From: Bryobacterales bacterium
GTDB taxonomy: Bacteria > Acidobacteriota > Terriglobia > Bryobacterales > Bryobacteraceae
Length of the DNA: 64,000 nt
Direction: 5' to 3'
Assembly: GCA_020847045.1 (NCBI GenBank)
Contig: JADLCT010000075.1
Span: 60,791 to 124,790 of the forward strand
In this document: positions 50,261 to 59,024 of the stretch, in pieces
Layout of the letters: every line of letters begins with the position of its first letter
How positions within the stretch are numbered: the stretch's first letter is position 1
Made by a program: the position numbers and the translations under genes
Notes under the pieces: generated by a model
The model's input: the letters and a program-made list of their open reading frames with translations, nothing else
The model's database searches: none
What the model was told of the DNA's origin: nothing

Positions 50261-51463
50261 ATGCACGACTCCCGCCGCCAATTTCTCGGAGCCGTGGCCA
50301 CGGGTTTGGCCACCTCCATCGCCCCTTCGCGCGTCCTCGGCGCCAATGACCGCATCCGCCTGGGCATCATCGGCCCAGGCGCGCGCGGCATGGAACTGGT
50401 CCGCGAGGCCATCCAGTGCCCCAACACTGAATTCGTGGCCTTTGCCGACATCTACACACGCCGCCTCGAAGAGGCCCGGCAGGTTGTTCCCGGCGCCAAG
50501 ACCTATCTGAATTACCGCGACCTGCTGGACAACAAGGACATCGACGCCGTCCTCATCGCCACGCCGCAACACCTGCACTGCGAACACTTCACAGCCGCCA
50601 TCGAAGCCGGTAAGCACGTCTATCAGGAAAAGACCATGGCCTTCACGGTGGATCACGCCAAGCGCATGCGCGCCGCGTATCAGAAGGCGCCCAAGCTCGT
50701 GGTGCAGGTCGGCCACCAGTCCTGCTCGTTCGGCATGGTGAAGGACGCCGAAGCCTTCGTGCAATCCGGCAAGCTCGGCAAGGTGACGGCCATCCATGCC
50801 CACATGTACCGCAACACGCCGCACGGCAAGCCGCAGTGGTCGCGTCCGGTGTTTCCCGACATGACGCCAGAGAACATTCTGTGGCCCAGCTTCCTGGGCG
50901 AGGCGCCGAGCGTTCCTTTCGACGCCAACCGCTACATCAACTGGCGTTTCTATTGGGACTACTCCGGCGGCAACGTCTACGAGAACATGTGCCACCAGAC
51001 GGCCTTCTGGTACAAGGTCATGGGACTGGGCATTCCAAAGGCGGTCACGATGACCGGCGGCGTTTATCTGTGGAAGGATGGCCGCGAGGTGCCCGACACG
51101 ATGAACGTGTCGATGGAGCTGCCCGAAGAGATTCTGTTCAGTTGGGACTCCGGCTTCGGCAACAACCACTTTGGCGCGGATGAAGCCGTGCTCGGCACCG
51201 ATGCCACCATCACCAAGGGCCAGCGCATCGAAATGCTGCCGCAAAAGGTGAACGCTCCGAACGAGAAGCCCGTCACCGGCGTGACGCCGAACACGCCGCG
51301 CGCCCACATGCAGAACTTCCTCGACTCGGTCCGCGGAACGGCGAAGCCAAGCTGCCCCTTTGACCTCGGCTACCGTGTTTCCATCGCCTGCCGCATGGCG
51401 GTCGAAAGCTACCGCCAGGGCCGCACCATGCGCTGGGACCCGGTCCGCGAAGAGATCGCCTAG
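50261..51463 (+). CDS. Tat-exported Gfo/Idh/MocA-family oxidoreductase
   Basis: 400 residues, second member in the window. Twin-arginine signal SRRQFLGAVATGLATSIAPS, Rossmann LGIIGPGARGMELVREA, IDAVLIATPQHLHCEHFTAA, VYQEKTMAFTVDHAKRMRAA (the family lysine in QEK) and GGNVYENMCHQTAFWYK (the catalytic-region His). A TACACT element (50239) lies 16 bases before the ATG. The substrate is unknown; related secreted proteins are common in acidobacteria. It is followed by MeaB seven bases downstream. Confidence 0.87.
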   Translation: MHDSRRQFLGAVATGLATSIAPSRVLGANDRIRLGIIGPGARGMELVREAIQCPNTEFVAFADIYTRRLEEARQVVPGAKTYLNYRDLLDNKDIDAVLIATPQHLHCEHFTAAIEAGKHVYQEKTMAFTVDHAKRMRAAYQKAPKLVVQVGHQSCSFGMVKDAEAFVQSGKLGKVTAIHAHMYRNTPHGKPQWSRPVFPDMTPENILWPSFLGEAPSVPFDANRYINWRFYWDYSGGNVYENMCHQTAFWYKVMGLGIPKAVTMTGGVYLWKDGREVPDTMNVSMELPEEILFSWDSGFGNNHFGADEAVLGTDATITKGQRIEMLPQKVNAPNEKPVTGVTPNTPRAHMQNFLDSVRGTAKPSCPFDLGYRVSIACRMAVESYRQGRTMRWDPVREEIA

Positions 51464-51470
51464 CTTCGCC

Positions 51471-52367
51471 GTGCCCGACGCGACCGCGCCAACGGCCGAG
51501 TCCATTCTGAACGGGGACCCGCGCGCCATCGCCCGCGCCGCCACGCTCATCGAAAACCGCCACCCGTGCGGCGAGGAGTTGCTGCGCGCCCTTTTCCCGC
51601 ACACCGGACGGGCGCTCGTCGCCGGGCTCACCGGCCAGCCGGGCGCGGGCAAATCCACGCTCGTCTCGGCGCTGGCCGCCGAGTACCGCCGCCGTTCGCT
51701 GCGCGTGGCAATCCTTGCCGTGGACCCGTCGAGTCCGTTCTCCGGAGGCGCCATTCTGGGCGACCGCGTCCGCATGATGGCCCATCACGGCGACCCGTCC
51801 GTCTTCATTCGCTCCATGGCCACGCGCGGAAATCTGGGCGGACTGGCGCCGGCCACCGCCGATCTGGCGCTGCTGTGCGACGCGGCCGGTTTTGATGTGG
51901 TCCTGATCGAAACCGTCGGCGTTGGCCAGGATGAAATCGACGTTGCGCGGCTGGCCGGGGTCACCGTGGTTGTGCTTGTGCCCGGCATGGGCGATGGCAT
52001 TCAGGCTCTCAAGGCGGGTATTCTCGAAACCGCCACTCTGTTCGCCATCAACAAATCGGAGCGTCCCGGCGCGAGCGATCTCGCCCGCGAACTGCACGCC
52101 GAGGCCCCGCGGATTCCCATCTTCCACACCATCGCCACGGAACCGGCCGCCAGTGACGCGTCCGGCGTTCCCGCCCTGGCGGCCGCCATTTTGGACGCGC
52201 GCCCGAACGCCGCCCGGCTGGCCGTGCTGTGGCGCTGGCGGCTGCGCGGCATGCTGCTGGAACGCCTGGCCTCACGCATCGACGAGGCGAAGCTGGCCGC
52301 CGCGGCCGAGCAGGTGGCCGCGGGCGCGCGCGATCCGTACAGTGTGGTCGAAGAGTGGGCGGGATGA
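51471..52367 (+). CDS. meaB: Methylmalonyl-CoA mutase-associated GTPase MeaB/ArgK family
   Basis: G-protein chaperone that protects and reloads adenosylcobalamin-dependent acyl-CoA mutases; 298 residues. P-loop GLTGQPGAGKST (about 52-63), AVDPSSPFSGGAILGDRVRM, RSMATRGNLGGLAPAT, IETVGVGQDEIDVARLAGVT and NKSERPGASDLARELHA are conserved. Start GTG 51471 lies seven bases after the oxidoreductase stop; an earlier in-frame ATG would sit inside that gene. No mutase gene is adjacent. Confidence 0.93.
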   Translation: MPDATAPTAESILNGDPRAIARAATLIENRHPCGEELLRALFPHTGRALVAGLTGQPGAGKSTLVSALAAEYRRRSLRVAILAVDPSSPFSGGAILGDRVRMMAHHGDPSVFIRSMATRGNLGGLAPATADLALLCDAAGFDVVLIETVGVGQDEIDVARLAGVTVVVLVPGMGDGIQALKAGILETATLFAINKSERPGASDLARELHAEAPRIPIFHTIATEPAASDASGVPALAAAILDARPNAARLAVLWRWRLRGMLLERLASRIDEAKLAAAAEQVAAGARDPYSVVEEWAG

Positions 52368-52376
52368 GCCGCTCGG

Positions 52377-53135
52377 CTACGGCGCCAGCATGCCCCCGTT
52401 GATTTCAATGGTCTGCCCGTGGATGTAGGCCGCCTGCGGCGAGCACAGGAACAGAATCAGGTCCGCCATCTCCTCGTTGGTTCCCAGCCGTCCGGCCGGC
52501 GTCATTTTCACCACGCCATCCAGAACCTCGCGGGTCGAGAACACCTCGTGAAAATAGTTGTCCACGGTTCCGGGCGAAATCGCGTTCACGCGAATGCCCT
52601 GGGGCGCCAGCTCCTTTGCCAGGCCCTTGGTCATTGCCGAGACGGCCGCCTTGGACGCGGCATACACGGTCGCGCCCGGGCCGCCGCCGTTGCGCGCCGC
52701 AATCGAGCTGACGTTCACGTCGGCGCCTTCGCCTTTGCGGATCATCGCCGGCGCGAGCGCACGCGTAAGGAACCAAACACTCTTGGCGTTCAGGGTCATC
52801 ACGGCGTCATAGGTCTCCTCGTCCATCTCGGCCAACTTCGCCCGTTTCAGCAGCGAGCCGGCGTTGTTGATGAGGACATCCACCGCAAGCCCGGCCTCCG
52901 ACACGGCCGCCAGCAGCGCATGCACGCCTGCCATCGAGCTGAAATCCGCCTGCACGGCCAGGGCGCGCGCCCCCGCGCGCTCGATGTCGGCCATCACGGC
53001 CTGCGCGCCCTCGGCATAGGAGTTGTATTGGATGATCACGTGGGCGCAGCCGGCCCGCGCCAGTTGCCTTGCCACGGCCGCGCCGATGCCGCGGCTGGCG
53101 CCGGTGACCAGCGCCGTCTTGCCTTGCAGATTCAT
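52377..53135 (-). CDS. Short-chain dehydrogenase/reductase (FabG-like)
   Basis: 252 residues, classical SDR. KTALVTGASRGIGAAVARQL (TGxxxGIG), NNAG (DVLINNAGSLLKR), active-site Ser in VNVSSIAARNGG and YxxxK in TVYAASKAAVSAMTKGL, then GIRVNAISPGTVDN. The NAD(P) preference and substrate are uncertain. The ATG 53135 has no Shine-Dalgarno, but TGACATAAT ends seven bases before it, so it is a leaderless candidate. It diverges from ribBA. Confidence 0.9.
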   Translation of the reverse strand: MNLQGKTALVTGASRGIGAAVARQLARAGCAHVIIQYNSYAEGAQAVMADIERAGARALAVQADFSSMAGVHALLAAVSEAGLAVDVLINNAGSLLKRAKLAEMDEETYDAVMTLNAKSVWFLTRALAPAMIRKGEGADVNVSSIAARNGGGPGATVYAASKAAVSAMTKGLAKELAPQGIRVNAISPGTVDNYFHEVFSTREVLDGVVKMTPAGRLGTNEEMADLILFLCSPQAAYIHGQTIEINGGMLAP

Positions 53136-53209
53136 GACGGAGATTATGTCACCCCGGGGGGCCGCGCCGGATGTCCCGCCCACGCGATAATCAAACTGGG
53201 CCTCACCAC

Positions 53210-54427
53210 ATGAGCTTTGCCACCATTCCGGAAGCACTCGACGATTTTCGACAGGGCAAGATGCTTGTTGTCGTCGATGATGAGGATCGCGAGAACGAAG
53301 GCGATCTCACGCTCGCCGCCGAACTGGCCACCCCGGAGATGATCAACTTCATGGCCACGCAGGGCCGCGGCCTCATCTGCCTCGCGCTGGCGCCCGAGCT
53401 CTGCGACAGCCTGCAACTTCCGCTCATGTCGCCACGCAACACCTCCATGTTCGGCACGGCGTTTTGCGAAGCCATCGACGCGCGGGAGGGCGTCTCCACC
53501 GGCATCTCCGCCTCGGACCGCGCCCACACCATTCGCGTCGCCATGGACCCCCGCTCGCGTCCGCAGGACCTGTCGCGCCCCGGCCATATGTTTCCCCTGC
53601 GCGCCCGCTCCGGTGGCGTCCTGGTGCGCGCCGGACAAACCGAGGCAGCCGTCGACCTGGCCCGCATGGCCGGACTCCGTCCCGGCGGCGTTATCTGCGA
53701 AATCATGAACGAGGACGGCACCATGGCCCGTCTGCCTCAGTTGCTGGATTTCTGCGGCCGTTTCGATCTCAAGCTCATCTCCGTCGCCGGACTGATCCGC
53801 TACCGCATGCAGCATGAACGCATCGTGCGCCGGCTGGGCGAGGGCTCGATCCGCACACACGCCGGCGTGTTCCGCACCATCGCCTACACCAGCTCCATGG
53901 GCGGCGCGGGCGACGCCGAGCGTCATATGGCGCTCGTGTATGGCGACATCTCCGCCGAGCCCAACGTCCTGGTGCGCATGCATTCCCACTGCTGCTACGG
54001 GAACCTGTTCGGCTCGCTCGACTGCGCCTGCTCGGCCCTGGTGCACCGCTCGCTCCGGCAGATCGCCGATCAGGGTTGCGGCGTGCTCGTCTACCTCCAT
54101 CAAACCGGACCCGGCATCCACATCGAACCCGCGCCCGCCGGTCCGGCCAGCCTCATCCCGCACGGCCGCGAGTTCCTTCACTACGCCACGCCCGACGGCC
54201 AGCGCAAGCTGCAGCACGAGGTCGGCATCGGCGCGCAAATCCTCTCCGACCTCGGACTGTCCCGCATCCGCCTGCTCACCAACCACCCCCGCAAGGTCGT
54301 GGCTCTGGAAGGCTACGGCATTGAAATTACCGATCAGGTGCCCATTCGCGGCGAATCCGGCGAACCGGTGACGGTTCCGGCCACTCCGGCGGAAAAACCG
54401 GGAACAGATCCGCGCTCCCGTCCGTAA
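53210..54427 (+). CDS. RibBA-like protein: DHBP synthase with degenerate GTP cyclohydrolase II domain
   Basis: 405 residues. Residues 1-200 are an intact 3,4-dihydroxy-2-butanone-4-phosphate synthase: VVDDEDRENEGDLTLAAELA, REGVSTGISASDRAHTI, LSRPGHMFPLRARSGGVLVR and GVICEIMNEDGTMARL. Residues about 205-395 resemble GTP cyclohydrolase II: the zinc cysteines are kept (C261, C272, C274 in C-x10-C-x-C) and so is RLLTNHPRKV. The conserved catalytic loop QEGRGIGL is replaced by QTGPGIHIE (298-306), so cyclohydrolase activity is doubtful. This is the RibBX-like situation known from proteobacteria. Another GTP cyclohydrolase II may exist elsewhere in the genome. Confidence 0.88.
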   Translation: MSFATIPEALDDFRQGKMLVVVDDEDRENEGDLTLAAELATPEMINFMATQGRGLICLALAPELCDSLQLPLMSPRNTSMFGTAFCEAIDAREGVSTGISASDRAHTIRVAMDPRSRPQDLSRPGHMFPLRARSGGVLVRAGQTEAAVDLARMAGLRPGGVICEIMNEDGTMARLPQLLDFCGRFDLKLISVAGLIRYRMQHERIVRRLGEGSIRTHAGVFRTIAYTSSMGGAGDAERHMALVYGDISAEPNVLVRMHSHCCYGNLFGSLDCACSALVHRSLRQIADQGCGVLVYLHQTGPGIHIEPAPAGPASLIPHGREFLHYATPDGQRKLQHEVGIGAQILSDLGLSRIRLLTNHPRKVVALEGYGIEITDQVPIRGESGEPVTVPATPAEKPGTDPRSRP

Positions 54428-54435
54428 GGAGCAAT

Positions 54436-55416
54436 GTGAGGCAATTGATGAAACTTCGCACCACCTTTTTCGCCCTTGGCCTGGCGCTGCTTTGTACGGC
54501 GGGCGCACACGCGGCCAGTCCGGACATCCTGCGCGCCCTCCCGGCCGATTCGGCCGCCGTGGCTGGCGTGGACGCCGACCGCGTGCTGAGCTCGCCATTC
54601 GGCCAGTTTCTGCGGTCGCGCGCTGGCGGCGCCGATCAGCACCTGGCCAAGCTCATTGAACTTACCGGCTTTGACCCGCGCCGGGACCTGCGCGAGATCG
54701 TGTTCGCTTCGCGCACCCTGCCGGAAGCCGGCAAGCGCAGCGGCATGGGCAAAGGCGTCGTGTTCATCCGGGGCAACTTCGACGCGGCCAAGCTCACGGC
54801 GGCCGCCTCCACACAGGGGGCCGCGTTGGACTCCTACAAAGGCGTCACCATCTTCGCGCTCCACCGCGAGAAGCCCAACGGAGACATGGCCGCGCTGCTG
54901 GCCTCGCTGGCCATCGCCGGACCGGCCGAAGAGGTGCGGGCCGCCATCGACCGCTATCAGGACCCGCAGGCCGCGCTTCCGCCCATCGCCACCCAGGCCG
55001 CCGCCGCCGCGAACGCCTACGATGCCTGGGCTGTCGCCGCTGGTTCGCCGTCCCGGTTCGCCGGCGTGCTGAAGGATCCCAATCTTTCCGGATCGCTGAA
55101 GGGTGATCTTCTGCAGGGCATCACGCAGACCTCGGGCGGCGTCCGTTTCGGCGCCAATATCGAGATCGGCGGCGAGGCCGTCCTGCGCAGCGCCGAGGAC
55201 GCCACCGCCCTGCTGGACGTCTACAAGTTCCTCATGTCCATGGTGCAGTTGAACGCGCCGAAGACGGGCCCGGCATCGGCCCCGCTCCAGTCGTTCCTGG
55301 GATCCCTGCAGGTGGCCGCCACGGGCAACGTGGTGAAGTTCACCGGACAGCTTCCGCAGGCCGAGCTGGAAAAACTCATTACGCGCGGCCGCCTCACCAC
55401 GGCCTCGCTTCCGTGA
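54436..55416 (+). CDS. Secreted protein of unknown function
   Basis: 326 residues. Signal peptide (MKLRTTFFALGLALLCTAGA), then SPDILRALPADSAAVAGVDA, KLIELTGFDPRRDLREIVFA, GVVFIRGNFDAAKLTAAAST and VRAAIDRYQDPQAALPPIAT. The pattern of repeated beta-alpha modules resembles DUF3352-like or related periplasmic proteins that occur in acidobacteria. The start is GTG 54436 with AAGGAG nearby; ATG 54448 also possible. It is nine bases after the ribBA stop. Confidence 0.7.
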   Translation: MRQLMKLRTTFFALGLALLCTAGAHAASPDILRALPADSAAVAGVDADRVLSSPFGQFLRSRAGGADQHLAKLIELTGFDPRRDLREIVFASRTLPEAGKRSGMGKGVVFIRGNFDAAKLTAAASTQGAALDSYKGVTIFALHREKPNGDMAALLASLAIAGPAEEVRAAIDRYQDPQAALPPIATQAAAAANAYDAWAVAAGSPSRFAGVLKDPNLSGSLKGDLLQGITQTSGGVRFGANIEIGGEAVLRSAEDATALLDVYKFLMSMVQLNAPKTGPASAPLQSFLGSLQVAATGNVVKFTGQLPQAELEKLITRGRLTTASLP

Positions 55417-55439
55417 ACACGGCCGGTCCAGCCAACGGC

Positions 55440-55982
55440 TCAGCGGAACAACAGATAGGTGCAGTAACCGATGCTGGCGCCCAGCAGCGCGCCGGCCAGC
55501 ACGTCGCTCAAAAAGTGCATGCCCAGCAGAATGCGCGAAACCGCGATGGAGAGGGCGCAAAACACCACGCCCACCATCAGCGCCGGGTAGAACAGGCTCA
55601 CCACCACGGCCAGCGCCACGGCCGTCATCGTGTGGCCGGAGGGGAAACTGAACTGGTCCGGAGGCAGCAGGTTCGCCCAGCAGTGGGGCTCCACCTGGCA
55701 CGGCCGCTTGCGGTTGGTCACCCGTTTCAGCCACAGGAAGCTTGTAATCGTCAGCGCCCCGGCCAGCAGCATCGCGCCCACCGCCCGGAACCGCTCCGGC
55801 CCGCCCTCCAACAGCAATGCCGCCATCAGCGCATACCACAGCCAGCCGTCGCCACCGCGCGTGGCGCAGATCATCCACGCCCGCACCCACTGCGGCGCGC
55901 TCCAGCGATTCACCCGGCGCATGAGCCGGTAATCGCGTCTGGCGATATATTCTCTCACCGTATCTGCCAGCATAGCGCTCAT
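55440..55982 (-). CDS. PAP2-family lipid phosphatase
   Basis: 180 residues, integral-membrane type 2 phosphatidic-acid phosphatase. Motif 1 LKRVTNRKRPC (KxxxxxxRP), motif 2 FSFPSGHTMTAVALAVVVSL (PSGH) and motif 3 SRILLGMHFLSDVLAGALLG (SRxxxxxHxxxD) are complete. About five hydrophobic helices. ATG 55982 with GGAGGG upstream is preferred over TTG 56000. It could recycle undecaprenyl pyrophosphate for the neighbouring glycan genes, but the substrate is not proven. Confidence 0.9.
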   Translation of the reverse strand: MSAMLADTVREYIARRDYRLMRRVNRWSAPQWVRAWMICATRGGDGWLWYALMAALLLEGGPERFRAVGAMLLAGALTITSFLWLKRVTNRKRPCQVEPHCWANLLPPDQFSFPSGHTMTAVALAVVVSLFYPALMVGVVFCALSIAVSRILLGMHFLSDVLAGALLGASIGYCTYLLFR

Positions 55983-56053
55983 CGGGGGCCCTCCGCCCAA
56001 CCCGATCCTGCGCCGCGAATGTCACGGACCGTTAAAAAGGCGAAGAAACAAAG

Positions 56054-57235
56054 ATGAATTCATTTGTTTCAGGCCCTCCGGCCTCTTACCATGGAAGCTT
56101 GTCCCGCCCCCGAGTCGATCTTGTCTACTTCAACGCCGGCGCCGGGCACCGCAGCGCCACACTGGCGCTGGAGGCCGTTCTCAAACAGCAGGGCCGCCCC
56201 TGGGATATCCGGCTGGTGAACCTGAACGAGATTCTCGCGCCCACCGATATCTTCCGGACACTCACCGGCCACGGTTTGGAGGACATCTACAACCTCATCC
56301 TCAAGAAGGGCTGGACGCTCGGCACGCGCCAGGCGCTGCCGCTCATGCACGGCGTCATCCGTCTGTTCCACTCCTCCCAGGTGCGCCTGATAGAGGACTT
56401 CTGGCGCCGGGACACGCCCGATCTGGCCGTTTCGCTCATTCCCAATTTCAACCGCGCGATGCTCCAGGCTCTGCGACGCATTACGCCGCGCACGCCCTTT
56501 GTCACCATCCTCACCGACATGGCCGATTTCCCTCCGCACTTCTGGCTGGAACCGCAGGAGCAGCACGTGGTGTGCGGCACGGCCAAGGCCGCCGGGCAGG
56601 CGCGCGCCATGGGCTTCCGCGAGGAGCTGATTCACCCCGTCTCGGGGATGATTCTCCGCCCATCCTTCTACGAACTGCCCGCCTGGAACCGCGCCGCCGA
56701 ACTCACCCGGCTCGGCCTGGACCCGGCGCGTCCCACCGGGCTTGTCCTGTTTGGCGGACAGGGCGCTCCGGTGATGGTGGACCTCGTGCGCCGTCTGCAA
56801 CACGCCTCGCGCCCTCTGCAGCTCATCCTGTTGTGCGGCCACAATGACAAGCTTGCGGCGCGTCTGCGCACCTTGCCCACGCGGATTCCGGTGCGCGTCG
56901 AAGGCTTCACCACCGAGGTGCCGCGTTTCATGGCCATCTCCGATTTCATGATCGGCAAACCCGGCCCCGGCAGCATCTCCGAGGCCATGGCCATGAAGCT
57001 TCCGGTGATCGTCGAGCGCAACGCCTGGACGATGCCGCAGGAGCGGTATAACTGCGACTGGCTGCTGGAACGCGAGGCCGGCCTGGTGCTGAAGAATTTC
57101 CGCGAAATCGGGCCCGCCGTCGAGCGCCTGCTGGAGCCCGGCATGCTGGCGCGTCTGCGCGCCGGGGCGTCGGCCATCGACAACCAGGCCGTGTTCGAAA
57201 TCGCCGCGCTGCTGGAGCGCCTGCTGCCGGCCTAA
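56054..57235 (+). CDS. GT28-family glycosyltransferase (MGDG synthase/diacylglycerol glucosyltransferase-like)
   Basis: 393 residues. DLVYFNAGAGHRSATLALEA is the N-terminal MGDG-synthase domain start (GxGHR), PFVTILTDMADFPPHFW the middle, and RFMAISDFMIGKPGPGSISE with AMAMKLPVIVERNAWTMPQE the sugar-nucleotide binding GT28 C-terminal domain (KPGPGSISEA; QERYN). It would transfer a sugar from UDP-sugar to a lipid acceptor at the membrane, perhaps a glycolipid or an undecaprenyl intermediate. The next gene starts 120 bases downstream. Confidence 0.87.
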   Translation: MNSFVSGPPASYHGSLSRPRVDLVYFNAGAGHRSATLALEAVLKQQGRPWDIRLVNLNEILAPTDIFRTLTGHGLEDIYNLILKKGWTLGTRQALPLMHGVIRLFHSSQVRLIEDFWRRDTPDLAVSLIPNFNRAMLQALRRITPRTPFVTILTDMADFPPHFWLEPQEQHVVCGTAKAAGQARAMGFREELIHPVSGMILRPSFYELPAWNRAAELTRLGLDPARPTGLVLFGGQGAPVMVDLVRRLQHASRPLQLILLCGHNDKLAARLRTLPTRIPVRVEGFTTEVPRFMAISDFMIGKPGPGSISEAMAMKLPVIVERNAWTMPQERYNCDWLLEREAGLVLKNFREIGPAVERLLEPGMLARLRAGASAIDNQAVFEIAALLERLLPA

Positions 57236-57334
57236 ATTACCACACTCACGAGCGATCACCTGGAAGGGATCCCGGAAGTGGATGAGCCAGTCCAGGACGC
57301 CGCCGGATGCGGTTCTAATGGCGTAGCGGGCCTA

Positions 57335-57343
57335 TGTTATGAT
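57335..57343 (+). promoter_or_regulatory. Extended -10 element for the exosortase gene
   Basis: TGTTATGAT gives TG-T-TATGAT, matching five of six of the TATAAT hexamer. It is 12 bases before ATG 57356, giving a very short leader, and it supports that start over an in-frame ATG at 57278. Confidence 0.4.
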
Positions 57344-57355
57344 GCTAGCGGTGGC

Positions 57356-58249
57356 ATGAGTCAGACGGCTACTGCTTCGGAAACAGTGGCGGGCGAGGCC
57401 TCGCGGCCCAATCCGCCCGTGTTTTGGTATGCCTTGGCCGCGCTCATAGCAGGCGCGCTTCTTGTCTATCTGCCGACTCTATCATTCCTCGTCCGGAATT
57501 GGATCGATGACGAGGATATGGGGCATGGGTTCTTCGTGCCTTTGGTTGCCGGCTACCTGATCTGGGTGAAACGGGACAAGATCTTACAGCAGGAATACAC
57601 TCCTAACTATTGGGGGCTACCGGTTGTCCTGCTTGGCGCCATCCAGATGTTGGTCGCCCATCTGGGCGTGGAGTTGTTTCTTGCGCGCGTGGCTTTCCTG
57701 GTTACCTTAGTGGGAATCGTGCTTTTCTATGGAGGGACCCGGCTCCTTCGCACGCTGGCCTTTCCGCTCGGCCTGCTCATCTTTATGATTCCGATTCCGG
57801 CCATCATCTATAACCAGATCACCTTTCCCCTACAGTTATTCGCAAGTCAAGTGGCCGAAGTGACACTTGGCTTTTTGGGAATTCCGGTGTTACGCGAAGG
57901 GAATATCCTGGAGCTGCCCAGCCAGCGGCTGTCCGTGGTGGAGGCGTGCAGCGGGATCCGGTCATTGCTTGCACTCTCTTTTCTCTCGCTCACCTATGCC
58001 GCCGTGTTTGACGACAAGCGGTGGATGCGGCCCGTCTTACTGATCATGACGGTTCCGATTGCGATCCTCTCGAATGCATTTCGCGTCACACTTACAGGTC
58101 TTTTCAGCGAGGTGAACCCTGAGTTTGCCAAAGGCTTATTTCACACAATGGAGGGATCGGTGATCTACTTGATGTCGCTCGCGATGCTCTTCCTCACACA
58201 TAGGCTGATCAATCGCGCCTGGAGCCGCTATGCTCACCGCCCGGCATAA
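57356..58249 (+). CDS. Exosortase (EpsH/XrtA family)
   Basis: Integral-membrane transpeptidase/protease of the exosortase family that processes PEP-CTERM-type proteins or assists exopolysaccharide export; 297 residues with about eight membrane helices. The catalytic triad positions are present: Cys198 in VVEACSGIRSL, Arg243 in SNAFRVTLTG and His263 in LFHTMEGSVI. The overlapping next gene is epsI, the usual partner. The start ATG 57356 is preferred over an in-frame ATG 78 bases upstream. No PEP-CTERM protein was recognised in the window. Confidence 0.92.
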   Translation: MSQTATASETVAGEASRPNPPVFWYALAALIAGALLVYLPTLSFLVRNWIDDEDMGHGFFVPLVAGYLIWVKRDKILQQEYTPNYWGLPVVLLGAIQMLVAHLGVELFLARVAFLVTLVGIVLFYGGTRLLRTLAFPLGLLIFMIPIPAIIYNQITFPLQLFASQVAEVTLGFLGIPVLREGNILELPSQRLSVVEACSGIRSLLALSFLSLTYAAVFDDKRWMRPVLLIMTVPIAILSNAFRVTLTGLFSEVNPEFAKGLFHTMEGSVIYLMSLAMLFLTHRLINRAWSRYAHRPA

Positions 58250-58883
58250 GAAGGCCGTACTTCTGCTGGCGCTCGTACTGAGCGCGCAAGCGGCCGTTTT
58301 TCACAACGCGGACCGCCAGGAAAAGATCCCCCTCGTCAAGTCATTGGATCAGTTCCCCGCCCAGTTGGGTGAATGGAAGTTGACGCGTGTGGGCGCCGTG
58401 GAGCCTGAAGTTCAGGCGGTGTTACGCGCCGACGATCTCATGACGCGAGACTACGCCTCTCCCCACTCGCGCAACAGTTTGAGTTTTTTTGTCGCCTACT
58501 TCCGCTCCCAGCGGACAGGCAAGGCCCCCCACTCGCCGAAGAATTGCCTTCCCGGCTCCGGTTGGGTTCCGACACAATCCACGATTGTGAAGATCAACGT
58601 GAAGGGCGAGGACATCGACGTGAACCGGTACGTCGTTGCCCGCGGCGAGTATAAGAGTTTGGTTCTGTATTGGTACCAATCGCACAACCGCGTGGTTGCC
58701 AGCGAGTATCTGGCGAAGATATACCTTGTCCTGGACTCCATCCGCTACAACCGTTCCGATGTCGCCCTGGCCCGCATCGTACTGCCGATCACAGATGACC
58801 GTGTCGATGAGGCCATGCAAGCCGGCGTCAGCTTTATCCAAGCCGGCTATCCTGAACTGACCACGTACCTTCCCCCTCTTTAG
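58230..58883 (+). CDS. epsI: Exosortase-associated EpsI protein
   Basis: 217 residues, EpsI (DUF3485) family, a periplasmic partner of exosortase in exopolysaccharide loci. One N-terminal membrane helix (AVLLLALVLSAQAAVFHN), then QFPAQLGEWKLTRVGAVEPE, HSPKNCLPGSGW with the conserved Cys, and SLVLYWYQSHNR. It overlaps the exosortase end by 20 bases. It is thought to help polysaccharide export, with no proven enzymatic activity. Confidence 0.9.
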   Translation: MLTARHKKAVLLLALVLSAQAAVFHNADRQEKIPLVKSLDQFPAQLGEWKLTRVGAVEPEVQAVLRADDLMTRDYASPHSRNSLSFFVAYFRSQRTGKAPHSPKNCLPGSGWVPTQSTIVKINVKGEDIDVNRYVVARGEYKSLVLYWYQSHNRVVASEYLAKIYLVLDSIRYNRSDVALARIVLPITDDRVDEAMQAGVSFIQAGYPELTTYLPPL

Positions 58884-59024
58884 ACGAATGAGCGACCGCA
58901 GTGCTTGAACGCACCATTCTTGCTGCCGCGTGGACGGACCCGGCTGTGCCGCACAGGCGGCCGCAACGTCCACTGACTGCTCCCCAGAGCCACTCGGACG
59001 CGTTCGTGGCCGCGCGCGCGATGA

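Noticed and set aside
54334..56025. A 563-codon minus-strand frame across the 54436 gene and PAP2
   Set aside because: It is out of frame with the PAP2 motifs and antisense to a secreted protein with a good signal peptide; low-complexity translation.
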